A stretch of 38,564 nt of DNA, taken from positions 1 to 38,564 of the forward strand of contig CANKOY010000039.1 in NCBI GenBank assembly GCA_947484275.1, written 5' to 3'. Shown in pieces: positions 1 through 8,863 of this stretch (within the stretch, counting starts at the first letter, position 1; each line of letters opens with the position of its first letter). This DNA is from Planctomycetota bacterium (GTDB taxonomy: Bacteria > Planctomycetota > UBA1135 > GCA-002686595). The position numbers were made by a program, and so were the translations under genes. The notes beneath the pieces were generated by a model. The model was not told the DNA's origin, searched no databases, and worked only from the letters and a program-made list of their open reading frames with translations.

Positions 1-1
1 A

Positions 2-568
2 TCGCGCAGCGTGCGTCTCAACGCATCCTCCGTGGCGCTGGATCTCGGCGCCGTCGCCAAGGGCCACGCCCTGGACCTGGCCGCATCGGCGTTACGGGAA
101 TTGGGGATCGAGAGCGCGCTCCTGCACGGTGGAACCAGCAGCGTGATCACGCTCGGTGCGCCGCCGGGGAGCGAGCGCGGGTGGAGCGTGGACCTCGGGA
201 TCGGATTTGGGGGCGCCAAGGCCACGCTGCTGCGCCGCGCCTTGTCCATCTCCGCCGCGCGCCAGAACGATGCTGCGGGAGTCGGCGCCGCCCACGTGCT
301 CGATCCGCGCCGCGGCGTGGCCCTCGAAGGCCCCTGGCGCGCGGCGGTCGCGCACTCGAGCGCTCGCGCAGCCGAGGCGTATTCCACCGCGTTGCTCGTG
401 CTCGCGGCGCGGCCCGGTGGAGTCGATCGGTTTCTCTCGATCAACGAATTGCCGCGCGGACTTGAGTGCGCCATCGTCGATGGATCCGCCTCAGTTCGCT
501 TCCACGCCGCCCAGGACTTCTTTGCACTTCAGCCCCGCGAACCACGGATCGACCAACTCCAACGATGA
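2..568 (+). CDS. apbE: FAD:protein FMN transferase (ApbE family), 5' truncated
   Basis: The C-terminal part of an ApbE-family flavin transferase, which attaches FMN to a Thr or Ser of exported redox proteins outside the cytoplasmic membrane, using FAD and Mg2+. The reading frame is open from the window edge, so the N-terminus and signal peptide are missing. Visible family features are the LDLGAVAKGHALD segment, the glycine-rich HGGTSSVITLG segment, the HVLDPR motif that follows the SISAARQ stretch, and a late AAEAYSTALLVL helix that matches the Mg2+/FAD-site 'ADA-TAL' region. The stop TGA overlaps the ATG of the next gene (ATGA), so the two are probably translationally coupled. The flavinylated target is not visible in the window and may be encoded upstream. 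Confidence 0.88.
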   Translation, partial: SRSVRLNASSVALDLGAVAKGHALDLAASALRELGIESALLHGGTSSVITLGAPPGSERGWSVDLGIGFGGAKATLLRRALSISAARQNDAAGVGAAHVLDPRRGVALEGPWRAAVAHSSARAAEAYSTALLVLAARPGGVDRFLSINELPRGLECAIVDGSASVRFHAAQDFFALQPREPRIDQLQR

Positions 569-1803
569 CACCCGGCAATCGACGTGAATTCATTCTGGCA
601 GCGGGCGCTGGCGTCGCGGGAGCGTGGCTTGCGCCTTCGCTCGCGGCCCTGGAGCCCGCGGCGGTCCGCGCAAAAATTCCCCTGGGCCTGATCGGAGCGG
701 GGCGCCAGGGACGCGCGATTCTGGGCGAATTGGCGACCCTGGGCGGCGCCGACGTGGTCGCGGTTTGCGACAGCGACGAATCGCGCCTCCAGGCGGCACT
801 GCGGCGCGCCGAGGGCGCGAGGGGCTACGGCAGCCTCGCCGAAATGCTCGCCAAGGAGGCCGGACTTGCGGCGGTGGTAGTCGCCACGCCGACGCACCAG
901 CACCGCGAGCACGCCCTGGCTGCGATTGCCGCCGACAAGCATGTGTTCTGCGAAACACCCCTGGCGCACACGCTCGAGGATTGCGCTGCTCTTGCGTCCG
1001 CCGCGCGCGGCTCCAAGCGCGTCCTGGCCGCAGGATTTCAGGGCCGCAGCAATCCGGTGTATGGATTGGCGCGCTCCTTTTTCAAGGCGGGCACCCTGCG
1101 CGAGCTCTCGCACCTGCGCGCACAGAACCACAGGAAAAACTCCTGGCGGATGGTGGGGCCCACACCGGAACGCGATCGCGAACTCAACTGGCACCTCGAC
1201 CCAAAACTGTCACTGGGACTGCTCGGCGAACTGGGTGCGCACCAATTCGATGTTTTTCATTGGTTCCTCGGGCGACATCCGATTTCCGTGCGCGCTCGCG
1301 GCAGCCTGAGGCTGCACCGCGACGGCCGCGAGATTCCCGATTGCGTCAGTGCCCAGTTCGTGTTCGAGGATGGACTCGAACTCGACTACTCGTGCTCGTT
1401 GGTCAATTCCTTCGAGGGCCGCCACGAAGTTTTCACCGGCGCCATGGCAGCGATCAAACTTGCCTGGACCCACGGTTGGATGTTCAAGGAATCCGACGCG
1501 CCGACCCAGGGCTGGGAGGTCTACGCCAACCGGCAGCAATTCCACAACGAACAGGGCATCACGTTGATCGCCGATGCGACCAAACTCGCGTCCCAAGGCA
1601 AGCTGCAGGAGGGAGTCGGGTTGCCCTACAACTCGCTGTACTACGCCCTGTCCGATTTCCTGGTGTCGATCGATGCAGCGAAGGCGCCCGCCTGCTCCTT
1701 CAGCGACGCCGCGCGCAGCACCAGCGTCGGGATCCTGGCCCACCGCGCCCTGACGAGCGGCGCTGAGGTGGCCATCGACCCTAAACAGCTCGAGGATCTG
1801 TGA
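565..1803 (+). CDS. Tat-exported Gfo/Idh/MocA family oxidoreductase
   Basis: A 412-residue NAD(P)-dependent oxidoreductase of the Gfo/Idh/MocA family. The start at 565 was chosen because it gives a twin-arginine signal (NRREFILAAGAG, residues 5-16) and overlaps the apbE stop; an open frame extends upstream to 466 but has no signal character. The Rossmann dinucleotide site is GLIGAGRQGR at 41-50. The strand that normally ends in the catalytic Glu-Lys-Pro motif reads HVFCETPLA at 126-134, so the lysine is replaced by Thr131. The GELGAHQFD segment further on matches the conserved substrate-domain motif. Secreted members of this family are abundant in Planctomycetota, and many have no known substrate. 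The substrate cannot be told from sequence, and the lost lysine makes ordinary dehydrogenase chemistry uncertain. Confidence 0.88.
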   Translation: MTPGNRREFILAAGAGVAGAWLAPSLAALEPAAVRAKIPLGLIGAGRQGRAILGELATLGGADVVAVCDSDESRLQAALRRAEGARGYGSLAEMLAKEAGLAAVVVATPTHQHREHALAAIAADKHVFCETPLAHTLEDCAALASAARGSKRVLAAGFQGRSNPVYGLARSFFKAGTLRELSHLRAQNHRKNSWRMVGPTPERDRELNWHLDPKLSLGLLGELGAHQFDVFHWFLGRHPISVRARGSLRLHRDGREIPDCVSAQFVFEDGLELDYSCSLVNSFEGRHEVFTGAMAAIKLAWTHGWMFKESDAPTQGWEVYANRQQFHNEQGITLIADATKLASQGKLQEGVGLPYNSLYYALSDFLVSIDAAKAPACSFSDAARSTSVGILAHRALTSGAEVAIDPKQLEDL

Positions 1804-2576
1804 GTCCCCTGGAAGTGTTCAACGCGGGGACGCTGCGCGGTCTGCCGCTTTCCGCCCGCCTTGGATTGAGCGCACTGTTGCTCGTTTTGTGCGGCGGTTT
1901 CTTGGCCTCGGGCGCGCACTTGATCGCACAGCACGAGAATCGCGACGAGCGCGGCGGCGTTTCGATGACGGACCTCGAGGGCGCCTACCACGGGGTCGAG
2001 AACACGTCGCCCTTGCTCACGGCGATTCGCGGCGGCCACCCCGAGCAGCTTGTGGCAGCGGAGCGCAACGTGTTGCTCCACTGGCTCGAGGGCAAGCGCG
2101 TCAGTGAGGACTACGACAGTCTGGAACTCGGCGCGGATGCGCCTGCGGAAATCCTGGCCCGGCGCTGCGTCGAGTGTCACTCGAAGGCGGGCCTCGACGG
2201 CGCTCACGCCGATGCGCGTTTCGCCTTGTCGACCTGGAGCGATGTCTCCAAGCTCGCGTTCACCAAGCGCATCGAAGCACTTCCCACGCGCGTGCTCGTC
2301 GCCTCGACCCACGCTCACGCGCTCGCCCTGGCGCCGCTCAGCGTGCTGCTTGCCCTGCTCGTGTTCGCGACGCGCTTTGGCGCGCGCTTCGGCGGGTCCC
2401 TGTGTCTGGCTGCGGGTGCGGCGCTCCTCTGCGATCTTGGATCGTGGTGGCTCGCGCGCAGCTTCGGGAATTTCACGCTCGTCATCGCCGCGTCGGGCAG
2501 CGTCTACGCACTGGCGACGGGCGTTTCCCTGGTGCTGGTGTTTGTCGATCTGTGGGCGCAGAAGCGCGCGCGCTGA
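1800..2576 (+). CDS. Membrane protein with one c-type haem motif
   Basis: A 258-residue membrane protein I cannot assign to a named family. The GTG start at 1800 overlaps the previous stop (GTGA). There is one N-terminal membrane segment (about 20-42) and three C-terminal ones (about 174-191, 198-218 and 226-250). Between them lies an exported-looking loop with CVECH at 123-127, the CxxCH motif that binds covalent haem c. A THAH stretch at 170-173, just before the second membrane segment, could supply other haem ligands. Coupling to apbE and to an exported oxidoreductase suggests a periplasmic electron-transfer role; that is inference. Only one haem motif is present and no methionine ligand is obvious. 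Confidence 0.72.
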   Translation: MSPLEVFNAGTLRGLPLSARLGLSALLLVLCGGFLASGAHLIAQHENRDERGGVSMTDLEGAYHGVENTSPLLTAIRGGHPEQLVAAERNVLLHWLEGKRVSEDYDSLELGADAPAEILARRCVECHSKAGLDGAHADARFALSTWSDVSKLAFTKRIEALPTRVLVASTHAHALALAPLSVLLALLVFATRFGARFGGSLCLAAGAALLCDLGSWWLARSFGNFTLVIAASGSVYALATGVSLVLVFVDLWAQKRAR

Positions 2577-2578
2577 AG

Positions 2579-4426
2579 CTACCGCGTCGGACTGTTCCGG
2601 TAGGCCTGCCCCGCCCCGAAGGCCTTTCGGCAAGCAAGGGCGCGATCGATGATCGCGATAACCACCGGATTCGAGATCGACTCCGAATTCTTGGGCTGCA
2701 GCGAGCGCAACGCGCCCTCGAGCGTGACCTTGGCGGCGTCGAGGTCGCCCGACTCTGCCTCCGCGGCCGCGCGAATCACCATGAACTCGGCAGTGGCCAG
2801 CGGATCCTCGCTGGTCAGTTCCTTCGCCAGGGCGAGGGCCTCCGCGCCGGAGCGCACGCCAGCGTCGGGGCTCGTAGCGAGCAGCCAGGCCAGTTGTCCG
2901 CGAACCTCGAGGTTGTTCGGCGCGGACTCGCGCGCCGTGCGCAGGGCGACCAACGCTTCAGGGTGTCGTCCAGATTCCGTCAGGACGCGCACCAAGTTCA
3001 TGCGCGCGCTGAACTGCGTCGGATCCAATTCGAGCACGCGCGCAAAGGCGCCCGCGGCTAGGTCCAACTTGCCCGCGCTAGCGCACACGACCCCGTACTC
3101 GAATTGCAGTCGAGGGTCCTCCCGTGCCAATTCGATAGCGCTTTGGAACGCGGGAATCGACTCCTCTGCGCGACCGTTGACGCGCAGGGCCTGGGCATAG
3201 TTCACGCGCAGTCTCGGGTCGTCGGGACTGGTCCCCAAGGCCGCGCTCACCAAGCGTAGGCCCTCCTCGCGATCCGACGCCGAACTCGAACTGCACAGGA
3301 TCGAGCCCAGGTTGGACTGGAATTCGACGCGGGACGGCTCGAGTTCCAGAGCTTGGCGCAACTTCGCAGTCCCCTCGGCGGCCTTGCCGGTTTTCGCCAG
3401 GAGGGCACCCCACTGGGATAGCGCCGCGCCGCGAGTGGGATCCAGTGTGCAGGCGGCTTGATAGCGGCTGATGGCCTCGTCGTGCTGATTGAGCCGCGCG
3501 TAGAGATCGGCAAGGGCGATCAACCCGTCCACCGAGCGCGGAGCGCGGTCAAGGTAGCTCTGCAACTGTGCCAACGCCGCGTCGGTCTCGCCACGTCCGA
3601 GGAGCGAGTCCGCGCGCTGCCGCGCGTAGTACAGCGTCACGCCCTCGTCCCACAGGAGTTTCGAGCGCAATTTATCGGGGAACGGCTCCTGGGCCGGCAG
3701 GGGATCGCTCGGGCCCGCAAATTCACTGGCGCGCTTTTCGTCACCACGCGCGCGCCAGGCGCCGGCCATCAGCCAGCGCGCCTCACGGGTCGTGGGATGA
3801 TTGCGCTCCGCGTTCTCAAGACACTCGAGCGCGCCCGCTGGATCGTCCTTGGACATCGCCACCTTCGCCAGACCAATCCACGCTGCTGGCGCAGTGGGTT
3901 CGTGCTCCAAGGCCCGTTTGAAAGCCGCGGCAGCATCTTCGACGCGTTCGCTCGAGAGGTATCCGTGTCCCGCGTAGAAGTGTGCGGCCGCCAGGGTCGG
4001 CTCCAGAGCGACGGCGCGCTCAAACTGGGCCAGGGCTGCGGCCTGATTTCCGATCCGCTGCGCGATTCCAAGCCAGTAGGGCCAGCGCGATTCCTTCGGC
4101 GCGAGCAACTGTGCGCGTTCGTAGCACTCGATCGCCTGGGGAAACATTTCGTGCACGTCGTAGGTCTCGCCGAGCTTGCCCCAGGCCGTCGCGTCGTAGG
4201 GGGAAGCGCGAACTGCGGCCACACGTTCGAGAATGCGCTCCGAGAGCGGCGCCTGGAGTTCGCCGGTCGTCGGCAGGGGCGGATCTTGTCTGCCGTAGCG
4301 CAGGAAGTTCCAGGGCTTGTACAGCGCGCAGAGCGCCAAGCCGATCGCCAGGGCAATGGCCCCCAAGACCAGGAGCGGCGTGCGCCCTGCGCGTTGGGGC
4401 GGCGCACGATGTGCGATTTGATTCAT
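2579..4426 (-). CDS. Membrane-anchored TPR protein
   Basis: A 615-residue tetratricopeptide-repeat protein with a single N-terminal membrane anchor (about residues 17-37) and the rest presumably outside the membrane. TPR units run through almost the whole chain, recognisable by the repeating Ala/Gly/Tyr pattern and ending motifs such as A-x-x-x-DP (for example YERAQLLAPKE, FERAVALEPT, YQAACTLDPT, FARVLELDPT). A cysteine/serine-rich ILCSSSSASD stretch interrupts the middle repeats. It lies 38 bases downstream of the CRTAC1-type lipoprotein gene on the same strand and is probably co-transcribed with it. TPR proteins act as protein-binding scaffolds; the partner may be the FG-GAP lipoprotein. 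It converges on the preceding gene with a 2-base gap. Confidence 0.85.
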   Translation of the reverse strand: MNQIAHRAPPQRAGRTPLLVLGAIALAIGLALCALYKPWNFLRYGRQDPPLPTTGELQAPLSERILERVAAVRASPYDATAWGKLGETYDVHEMFPQAIECYERAQLLAPKESRWPYWLGIAQRIGNQAAALAQFERAVALEPTLAAAHFYAGHGYLSSERVEDAAAAFKRALEHEPTAPAAWIGLAKVAMSKDDPAGALECLENAERNHPTTREARWLMAGAWRARGDEKRASEFAGPSDPLPAQEPFPDKLRSKLLWDEGVTLYYARQRADSLLGRGETDAALAQLQSYLDRAPRSVDGLIALADLYARLNQHDEAISRYQAACTLDPTRGAALSQWGALLAKTGKAAEGTAKLRQALELEPSRVEFQSNLGSILCSSSSASDREEGLRLVSAALGTSPDDPRLRVNYAQALRVNGRAEESIPAFQSAIELAREDPRLQFEYGVVCASAGKLDLAAGAFARVLELDPTQFSARMNLVRVLTESGRHPEALVALRTARESAPNNLEVRGQLAWLLATSPDAGVRSGAEALALAKELTSEDPLATAEFMVIRAAAEAESGDLDAAKVTLEGALRSLQPKNSESISNPVVIAIIDRALACRKAFGAGQAYRNSPTR

Positions 4427-4464
4427 GGGTATGGTTCTTGTCCTCGGAAATGCCGGCTGAGTGC

Positions 4465-6153
4465 TCAGTGCGTGCCGGAGCCCTTGCGCAGTCGGACTTC
4501 GCAGTTCACCGGGCCGCCCGGGAACTTCTCGGCACCTCCGCCGGGCCAGTTTACGACGATCGAGTCGATTGAGGCGCTGGCACCCAGGCCGAAATGGGCG
4601 CTGGGCCCCTGTGCGGACAAGTAACCGACGCAGGTTTCGATCGTCCGGCTCCAGCGCTGGTCCCCGGCGCTGACTTCGACGCGCGCACCGAGCAGGTCGC
4701 AGCGCCCCTCACTGTCGAGGGCGCGCACGCGGATGTAGTTGCCTCGGCGATCGATCTGATTCACATACAGGCGGCACGAGCCATCGCCGTTGGAGACCAG
4801 CGCATCGAGCCCGCCATCTTGATCCACGTCGCCGACCGCCACGGCGCGTCCGACGGCCAGAGCTTGCGACCAATCGCCGCCCTGCTCGCCTGAGGCAAGC
4901 TCGAACTTCCCTGATCCGCTGTTCAGGTACAGCTGGTTTTCTTCGGCGTAGGGCAGCCAATGGGCGTCGATCGGCGCTACGCCTCGGGGCCCTCGGCGCA
5001 AAATCCTGCCGTTGACCACTAGGAGATCGAGATCGCCGTCGTTCTCGAGATCGGCGAAGGCGGTTCCGAAGCCGGTCTTATCCAAACTGCTGGCGCCCAG
5101 GCCCGAGCCCGCGGTCATGTCGGCGTACTTGCGCGCGCTCTGTCGTCGATAGAGCACGTTCGTTTCAGACACGAGGTGCGTGACGAAGATCTCCGCTGTG
5201 CCGTCGCCCTCCACGTCGCCGATCGCGACGCCCATGTTCGCCTGGGGACGTCCCACGCGATTGACTGCGAGTCCGAGGGGGAACGCCTGCTCCTCGAAGC
5301 GCCCCGGCTCCGTTTGAATCCAAGCGAAATTCGGCTCCGAGTCGTTGGCCACGAAAATGTCCTGGCGGCCGTCGTCGTTGAGATCGAGGAAGCCCAGACC
5401 CAATCCCCGGCCCGCCACGGAGGCGATGCCGCTCTCGGCGCTGACGTCGCGAAAAAGGCCGCCGCCCTCGTTGTGCCACAACCGACCGGGGAGCCCTTTG
5501 AATTGAAGCGGCGAGGGGAAATCGGGCGCCCCGCCACCTCCCGCCCCGCGGATCGTGAGGTCGAACTCGAGGTAGCGCGCCACGAACAAGTCAGGCCGCC
5601 CGTCCGCGTCGTAATCGCAGAAGCCCGCGCTCGACGCCCAGCCTTCCTCGACGATGCCCGAGGCCTCGGTGAAATCCAAGAAAGTGCCGTCGCCGCGATT
5701 CAAGTACAGGCGCGAGCTGCCGAAATTGGTCACGAACACGTCGAGGTCGCCGTCGGAGTCCACATCCGCCACGGCCACGCCCATGCCGTAGCGCGGATCG
5801 TCGAGGCCCGATTCCCCCGAGGCGTCGCGGAATCGTCCGTCGGCCCCTTGCAGGAGCAGGCGGTCCCGGCCGGCATCGCTCGCGAGCCCGCCGTCCGCGC
5901 CGCGCAGTCCCTGGACGAAGAAGGCGTCGAGGTCGCCGTCGCCATCGGCGTCGAAGAGCGCGCAGCCAGGCCCCATGCTGTCGGGCATGAAGTGATCGTC
6001 CCCGCCGCGGCGGATCGAAAAAGCGATCCCGCGCTCGACACTGGCGTCGAGCAGGCCGCCCGACGTCCGAGGGGCGCCGGAGCCGCTCTCGCCTGCGCAC
6101 GCGGCGATGAACGAGGCGCCAAACGCGGCGAGTGTGCTGCAGGACCTGCGCAT
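4465..6153 (-). CDS. CRTAC1-type FG-GAP/VCBS repeat lipoprotein with ASPIC/UnbV end
   Basis: A 562-residue surface lipoprotein. The start at 6153 gives a signal ending FIAAC with the lipid-modified Cys at about residue 19; an open frame runs about 130 codons further upstream but is low-complexity and overlaps the divergent gene, so it was not used. At least seven calcium-type Asp loops of the FG-GAP/VCBS beta-propeller are visible, including DADGDGDLD, DVDSDGDLD, DYDADGRPD, DLNDDGRQD and DLENDGDLD. The last about 80 residues match the ASPIC/UnbV domain (LLGARVEVSAGDQRWSR, then a HFGLG motif and VNWPGGG). Family members are predicted calcium-binding extracellular adhesion or scaffold proteins without known catalysis. 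It probably forms an operon with the downstream TPR gene. Confidence 0.88.
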   Translation of the reverse strand: MRRSCSTLAAFGASFIAACAGESGSGAPRTSGGLLDASVERGIAFSIRRGGDDHFMPDSMGPGCALFDADGDGDLDAFFVQGLRGADGGLASDAGRDRLLLQGADGRFRDASGESGLDDPRYGMGVAVADVDSDGDLDVFVTNFGSSRLYLNRGDGTFLDFTEASGIVEEGWASSAGFCDYDADGRPDLFVARYLEFDLTIRGAGGGGAPDFPSPLQFKGLPGRLWHNEGGGLFRDVSAESGIASVAGRGLGLGFLDLNDDGRQDIFVANDSEPNFAWIQTEPGRFEEQAFPLGLAVNRVGRPQANMGVAIGDVEGDGTAEIFVTHLVSETNVLYRRQSARKYADMTAGSGLGASSLDKTGFGTAFADLENDGDLDLLVVNGRILRRGPRGVAPIDAHWLPYAEENQLYLNSGSGKFELASGEQGGDWSQALAVGRAVAVGDVDQDGGLDALVSNGDGSCRLYVNQIDRRGNYIRVRALDSEGRCDLLGARVEVSAGDQRWSRTIETCVGYLSAQGPSAHFGLGASASIDSIVVNWPGGGAEKFPGGPVNCEVRLRKGSGTH

Positions 6154-6215
6154 GGGTGGACCGGCGATCTTGCCCTGGGGGCGCTGGCTGCTCAAGTGGA
6201 TAGACTGCCCGGCGG

Positions 6216-6629
6216 ATGTCCCTGCGATTTCTGTGTCTGTGGGCCATGACGGCCCTGGGTCTCGCCTTCGTTTCGCGTGCACAACTGCGCGCAGGCATGG
6301 AAGAGCGCTGCGCCCTCGATGGGGCGATGATCCGGAGGACTGCGCGCGTCGATCTGCTTTTGGATCTGGCTGCGGCCCGCAGTTTCTGCAGCGCCGAGTG
6401 CGCCCTGGCCTGGCCCGCTTTGGAAAAGGCGGACGCCGCGTTCCGCTTCCAAGTCCACGCCGAGGAAGACGGTCGAGCGCTCGATCCGCGCGCCGCCCAC
6501 TTCGTGCGTTCAAACCTCCAGCAAAGCGGAGGTCGCGCACAGTTGCGCGCCTTCCGGGACGCCATCACAGCCGCTGAGCACCTGCGACTCCTGGGCGGCT
6601 ATGCCGTCCCCAACCCATTTCCCGAATGA
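6216..6629 (+). CDS. Exported NosL-like/TRASH-like cysteine metal-binding protein
   Basis: A 137-residue protein with an N-terminal signal or anchor (about 4-20). It has Cys32 in RCALDG, and Cys58 and Cys62 in SFCSAECALAW. This C-x-x-D-G then F-C-S-x-E-C arrangement is typical of TRASH-like metal-binding knuckles. The second half, with LDPRAAHFVRSN at about 89-100 and LRAFRDAITAAEHLRLLGG at about 110-128, follows the pattern of NosL, a copper-binding accessory protein of nitrous oxide reductase. I saw no nosZ in the window, so a nitrous-oxide role is not supported. Its stop overlaps the start of the next gene (ATGA). The ATG follows a GGCGG stretch. A metal-delivery or metal-sensing role outside the cytoplasm is inferred from the motifs. 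Confidence 0.62.
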   Translation: MSLRFLCLWAMTALGLAFVSRAQLRAGMEERCALDGAMIRRTARVDLLLDLAAARSFCSAECALAWPALEKADAAFRFQVHAEEDGRALDPRAAHFVRSNLQQSGGRAQLRAFRDAITAAEHLRLLGGYAVPNPFPE

Positions 6630-8440
6630 TCATGAAACGCTGCGCCCGTCACATGACCCCCGCGCTGCTCGCTGCGGGTCTGTTCGTCGCCTGTGATCGC
6701 GAGGCACCGCCCCCGCTCGCGCCCAAGGCGGAGGTGACATCGATGCGTTTCGTCGACGTCACGGCGGAGTCAGGCATCACCTTCAGCCATCACTTCCTCG
6801 ATTCTGAGAACGGTTCGACTTACCGGATCAATCCCTACGACCACGGCAGTGGAGTTGCCGTGGGAGATGTGGATGGCGACGGCAAGGAGGACATCTACTT
6901 CTGCGACTTCCTCGGTGCCAACGCGCTCTACAGGAATCTCGGTGGGATGCGTTTCGAGGACATCACAGCGAAGGCGGGCGTGGCGCTCGAGCGCACGCTG
7001 TCCGTGGGCGCCGCCTTTGGAGACTTCGATTCCGACGGCGACCTCGACCTGTACGTCACCAGCTATCGCGGAGGCAATCGACTGTTCGCCAACGCCGGCG
7101 ACGGCACATTCAAGGACGTCACGGAGACCGCCGGCGTCGGCTACGTGGGACACTCGAACAGCGCGCTGTGGTTCGACTGTGACAACGATCGCGACCTCGA
7201 TCTCTACGTGTGCAACATAGGCAAGTTCACCACCGAGACGGTCAGCCAGGAAGCGAGCTACGCCTACGCTGGCGTAGCACTGCCGTTCCAACAGGTCGCC
7301 GCTGCGCCGGACGCGCGCAATCCGGGCGAATCAGACATTCTCTACGTCAATCAGGGCAATTGGACTTTCCGCGACGAGACAGCTCAGCGCGGAATTGTCT
7401 CGGCGGAATGGAATGGCGACGCCAGCGTCAGCGACATCGATCGCGACGGGGACCTGGACCTCTACGTGTCGAACATGTTCGGCAAGAACCACCTGTTTGA
7501 GAATCTGGGTGGGGGACAATTCAAGGAGATCGTCGATTCGGCCCTGGTGCGCACAAGTTGGGGCGGCATGGGTGCGCGCTTCTTCGACGCGAATCGCGAC
7601 GAGTGGCCCGACTTGCTGGTGGTGGACATGCACTCGGACATGTGGACCAAGTCCGACACGCTTGCTCAGGTGCAGGCCGCGGAGAAGTTCAACACACCGC
7701 TGGGTTCCAGCGTGGGCGGAGGAAGGGTGATCCGCGGCAACGACGAGTCGCAATCAAAGTCTACGTTGTTCGGAAACACGTTCTTCGAGAATTTGGGCTC
7801 GCGAAAGTTCCAGGAGCGTTCGCGCGAAGTCGGCCTGGAGACTTGGTGGCCCTGGGGAATCGCCGTTGGCGACTTCAACAACGACGGTCAGGAGGACCTG
7901 TTCCTGCCCGCGGGCATGGGCTTTCCCTATCCGTATTGGCCCAATCAACTGCTGCAGAACAACGACGGCCATTTCGTGGATGTCGCGAGTGCGGCGGGCA
8001 TCGAACCGCCCGCGGGCGGCGTCAATCTGCCGGGCAAGACGATTCGAGGACAGGCGATGACCAAGAGTTCGCGCGCCGCCGCGGTGTGCGACTTCGACGG
8101 CGATCGGGACCTGGACATCGTGGTGGCGAACTTCAACGGAGCGCCGTACTTGATGCGCAACGATTCGCCCGCGCGCTCCGCGCTGCGGCTCGCCCTGGTG
8201 GACAAGAACGGCCAACCGGCCTACGGCGCGCGCGTGCGGGTTGCCTTCGGTGGACAAATATTGCACCGCGAACTGGCCAACGCCGGCGGGTACTTGACGC
8301 AGTCCAGTTCGATCCTGCACATCGGTCTTGGCGACGCGACGGTGGTCGAGCGCATCGACATCGATTATCCGGGGGGCAAAAACACCTACGCGATCGAGAA
8401 CCCTTCGCTGAGCGAGGTCGTGCGTGTGGTGCGCCCCTAG
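6626..8440 (+). CDS. CRTAC1-type FG-GAP/VCBS repeat lipoprotein with ASPIC/UnbV end
   Basis: A 604-residue lipoprotein with signal ending LFVAC (lipid Cys at about residue 23). Starts at 6626 or 6632 are both possible; 6626 is preferred because it overlaps the upstream stop. Seven Asp-rich calcium loops are visible: DVDGDGKED, DFDSDGDLD, DCDNDRDLD, DIDRDGDLD, a degenerate DANRDEWPD, DFNNDGQED and DFDGDRDLD. The C-terminus has the ASPIC/UnbV pattern (YGARVRVAFGGQ, ILHIGLGDA, IDYPGG). Unlike the other two family members in the window it has no TPR neighbour. It is coupled to the NosL-like gene instead, and lies upstream of the FtsX/LolD-type genes. The ring of loops fits a surface beta-propeller; its ligand is unknown. 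Confidence 0.88.
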   Translation: MIMKRCARHMTPALLAAGLFVACDREAPPPLAPKAEVTSMRFVDVTAESGITFSHHFLDSENGSTYRINPYDHGSGVAVGDVDGDGKEDIYFCDFLGANALYRNLGGMRFEDITAKAGVALERTLSVGAAFGDFDSDGDLDLYVTSYRGGNRLFANAGDGTFKDVTETAGVGYVGHSNSALWFDCDNDRDLDLYVCNIGKFTTETVSQEASYAYAGVALPFQQVAAAPDARNPGESDILYVNQGNWTFRDETAQRGIVSAEWNGDASVSDIDRDGDLDLYVSNMFGKNHLFENLGGGQFKEIVDSALVRTSWGGMGARFFDANRDEWPDLLVVDMHSDMWTKSDTLAQVQAAEKFNTPLGSSVGGGRVIRGNDESQSKSTLFGNTFFENLGSRKFQERSREVGLETWWPWGIAVGDFNNDGQEDLFLPAGMGFPYPYWPNQLLQNNDGHFVDVASAAGIEPPAGGVNLPGKTIRGQAMTKSSRAAAVCDFDGDRDLDIVVANFNGAPYLMRNDSPARSALRLALVDKNGQPAYGARVRVAFGGQILHRELANAGGYLTQSSSILHIGLGDATVVERIDIDYPGGKNTYAIENPSLSEVVRVVRP

Positions 8441-8546
8441 CTTCCGCTTGCGGAGGTCCGCCGACGACCTCAGGTGCCATCGATTCCCTGGGGGCGCTGG
8501 CGCGCCGGAGGGCGTTGCAGCTCACGTAGGTCGCCGGTTCGTCCTT

Positions 8547-8852
8547 GTGGAATTCCTCTCGAGACGCGCCGCGAGCCTTCGCGGGCCCAAGCTCGCCCTG
8601 ATCGTGTTCGCGCTTTCCATGCTGAGCGTCCTGTGCATCCTCTGCATCGAGGCCCAGAGATCCGTCCCCGTGCCCAGCTGGTTTCAGCTGAGCGTCGGCC
8701 TTGGGCTTGGTTCCCAGGCCGGAATACGCGCAGGGTTCTTCCCCTACGACGCGCGCCTGGAAACCCAGGACGAGCGCGCCTTTATTGCGCCCGCCGGCGT
8801 CGTGGTCGGATCCGACGGCGACTTGCTGCGGCTTGGGCCGATTTCTGACTGA
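8547..8852 (+). CDS. Small membrane-anchored protein of unknown function
   Basis: About 101 residues from a GTG start at 8547. This start was chosen because it places a short basic N-terminus (SRRAASLRGPK) before one hydrophobic segment, residues about 17-33. The same frame is open back to 8424, inside the previous gene. The remainder (SWFQLSVGLGLGSQAG, then an acidic and glycine-rich tail) has no motif I recognise. It precedes the FtsX-like permease by 11 bases and is therefore probably part of the same transcription unit, perhaps an exported partner of the transporter. No strong ribosome binding site was seen, so the start is uncertain. Confidence 0.5.
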   Translation: MEFLSRRAASLRGPKLALIVFALSMLSVLCILCIEAQRSVPVPSWFQLSVGLGLGSQAGIRAGFFPYDARLETQDERAFIAPAGVVVGSDGDLLRLGPISD

Positions 8853-8863
8853 GGCTTCGGCAC

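Noticed and set aside
3458..4624. Long plus-strand frame opposite the TPR and CRTAC1-type genes
   Set aside because: It is the mirror of clear minus-strand genes in high-GC DNA, Arg/Gly/Pro-rich and without domain features.
6216..6629. Nitrous oxide reductase accessory gene as part of a nos cluster
   Set aside because: No nosZ, nosD or nosR is visible; only the fold-level pattern supports NosL, so the name nosL was not used.
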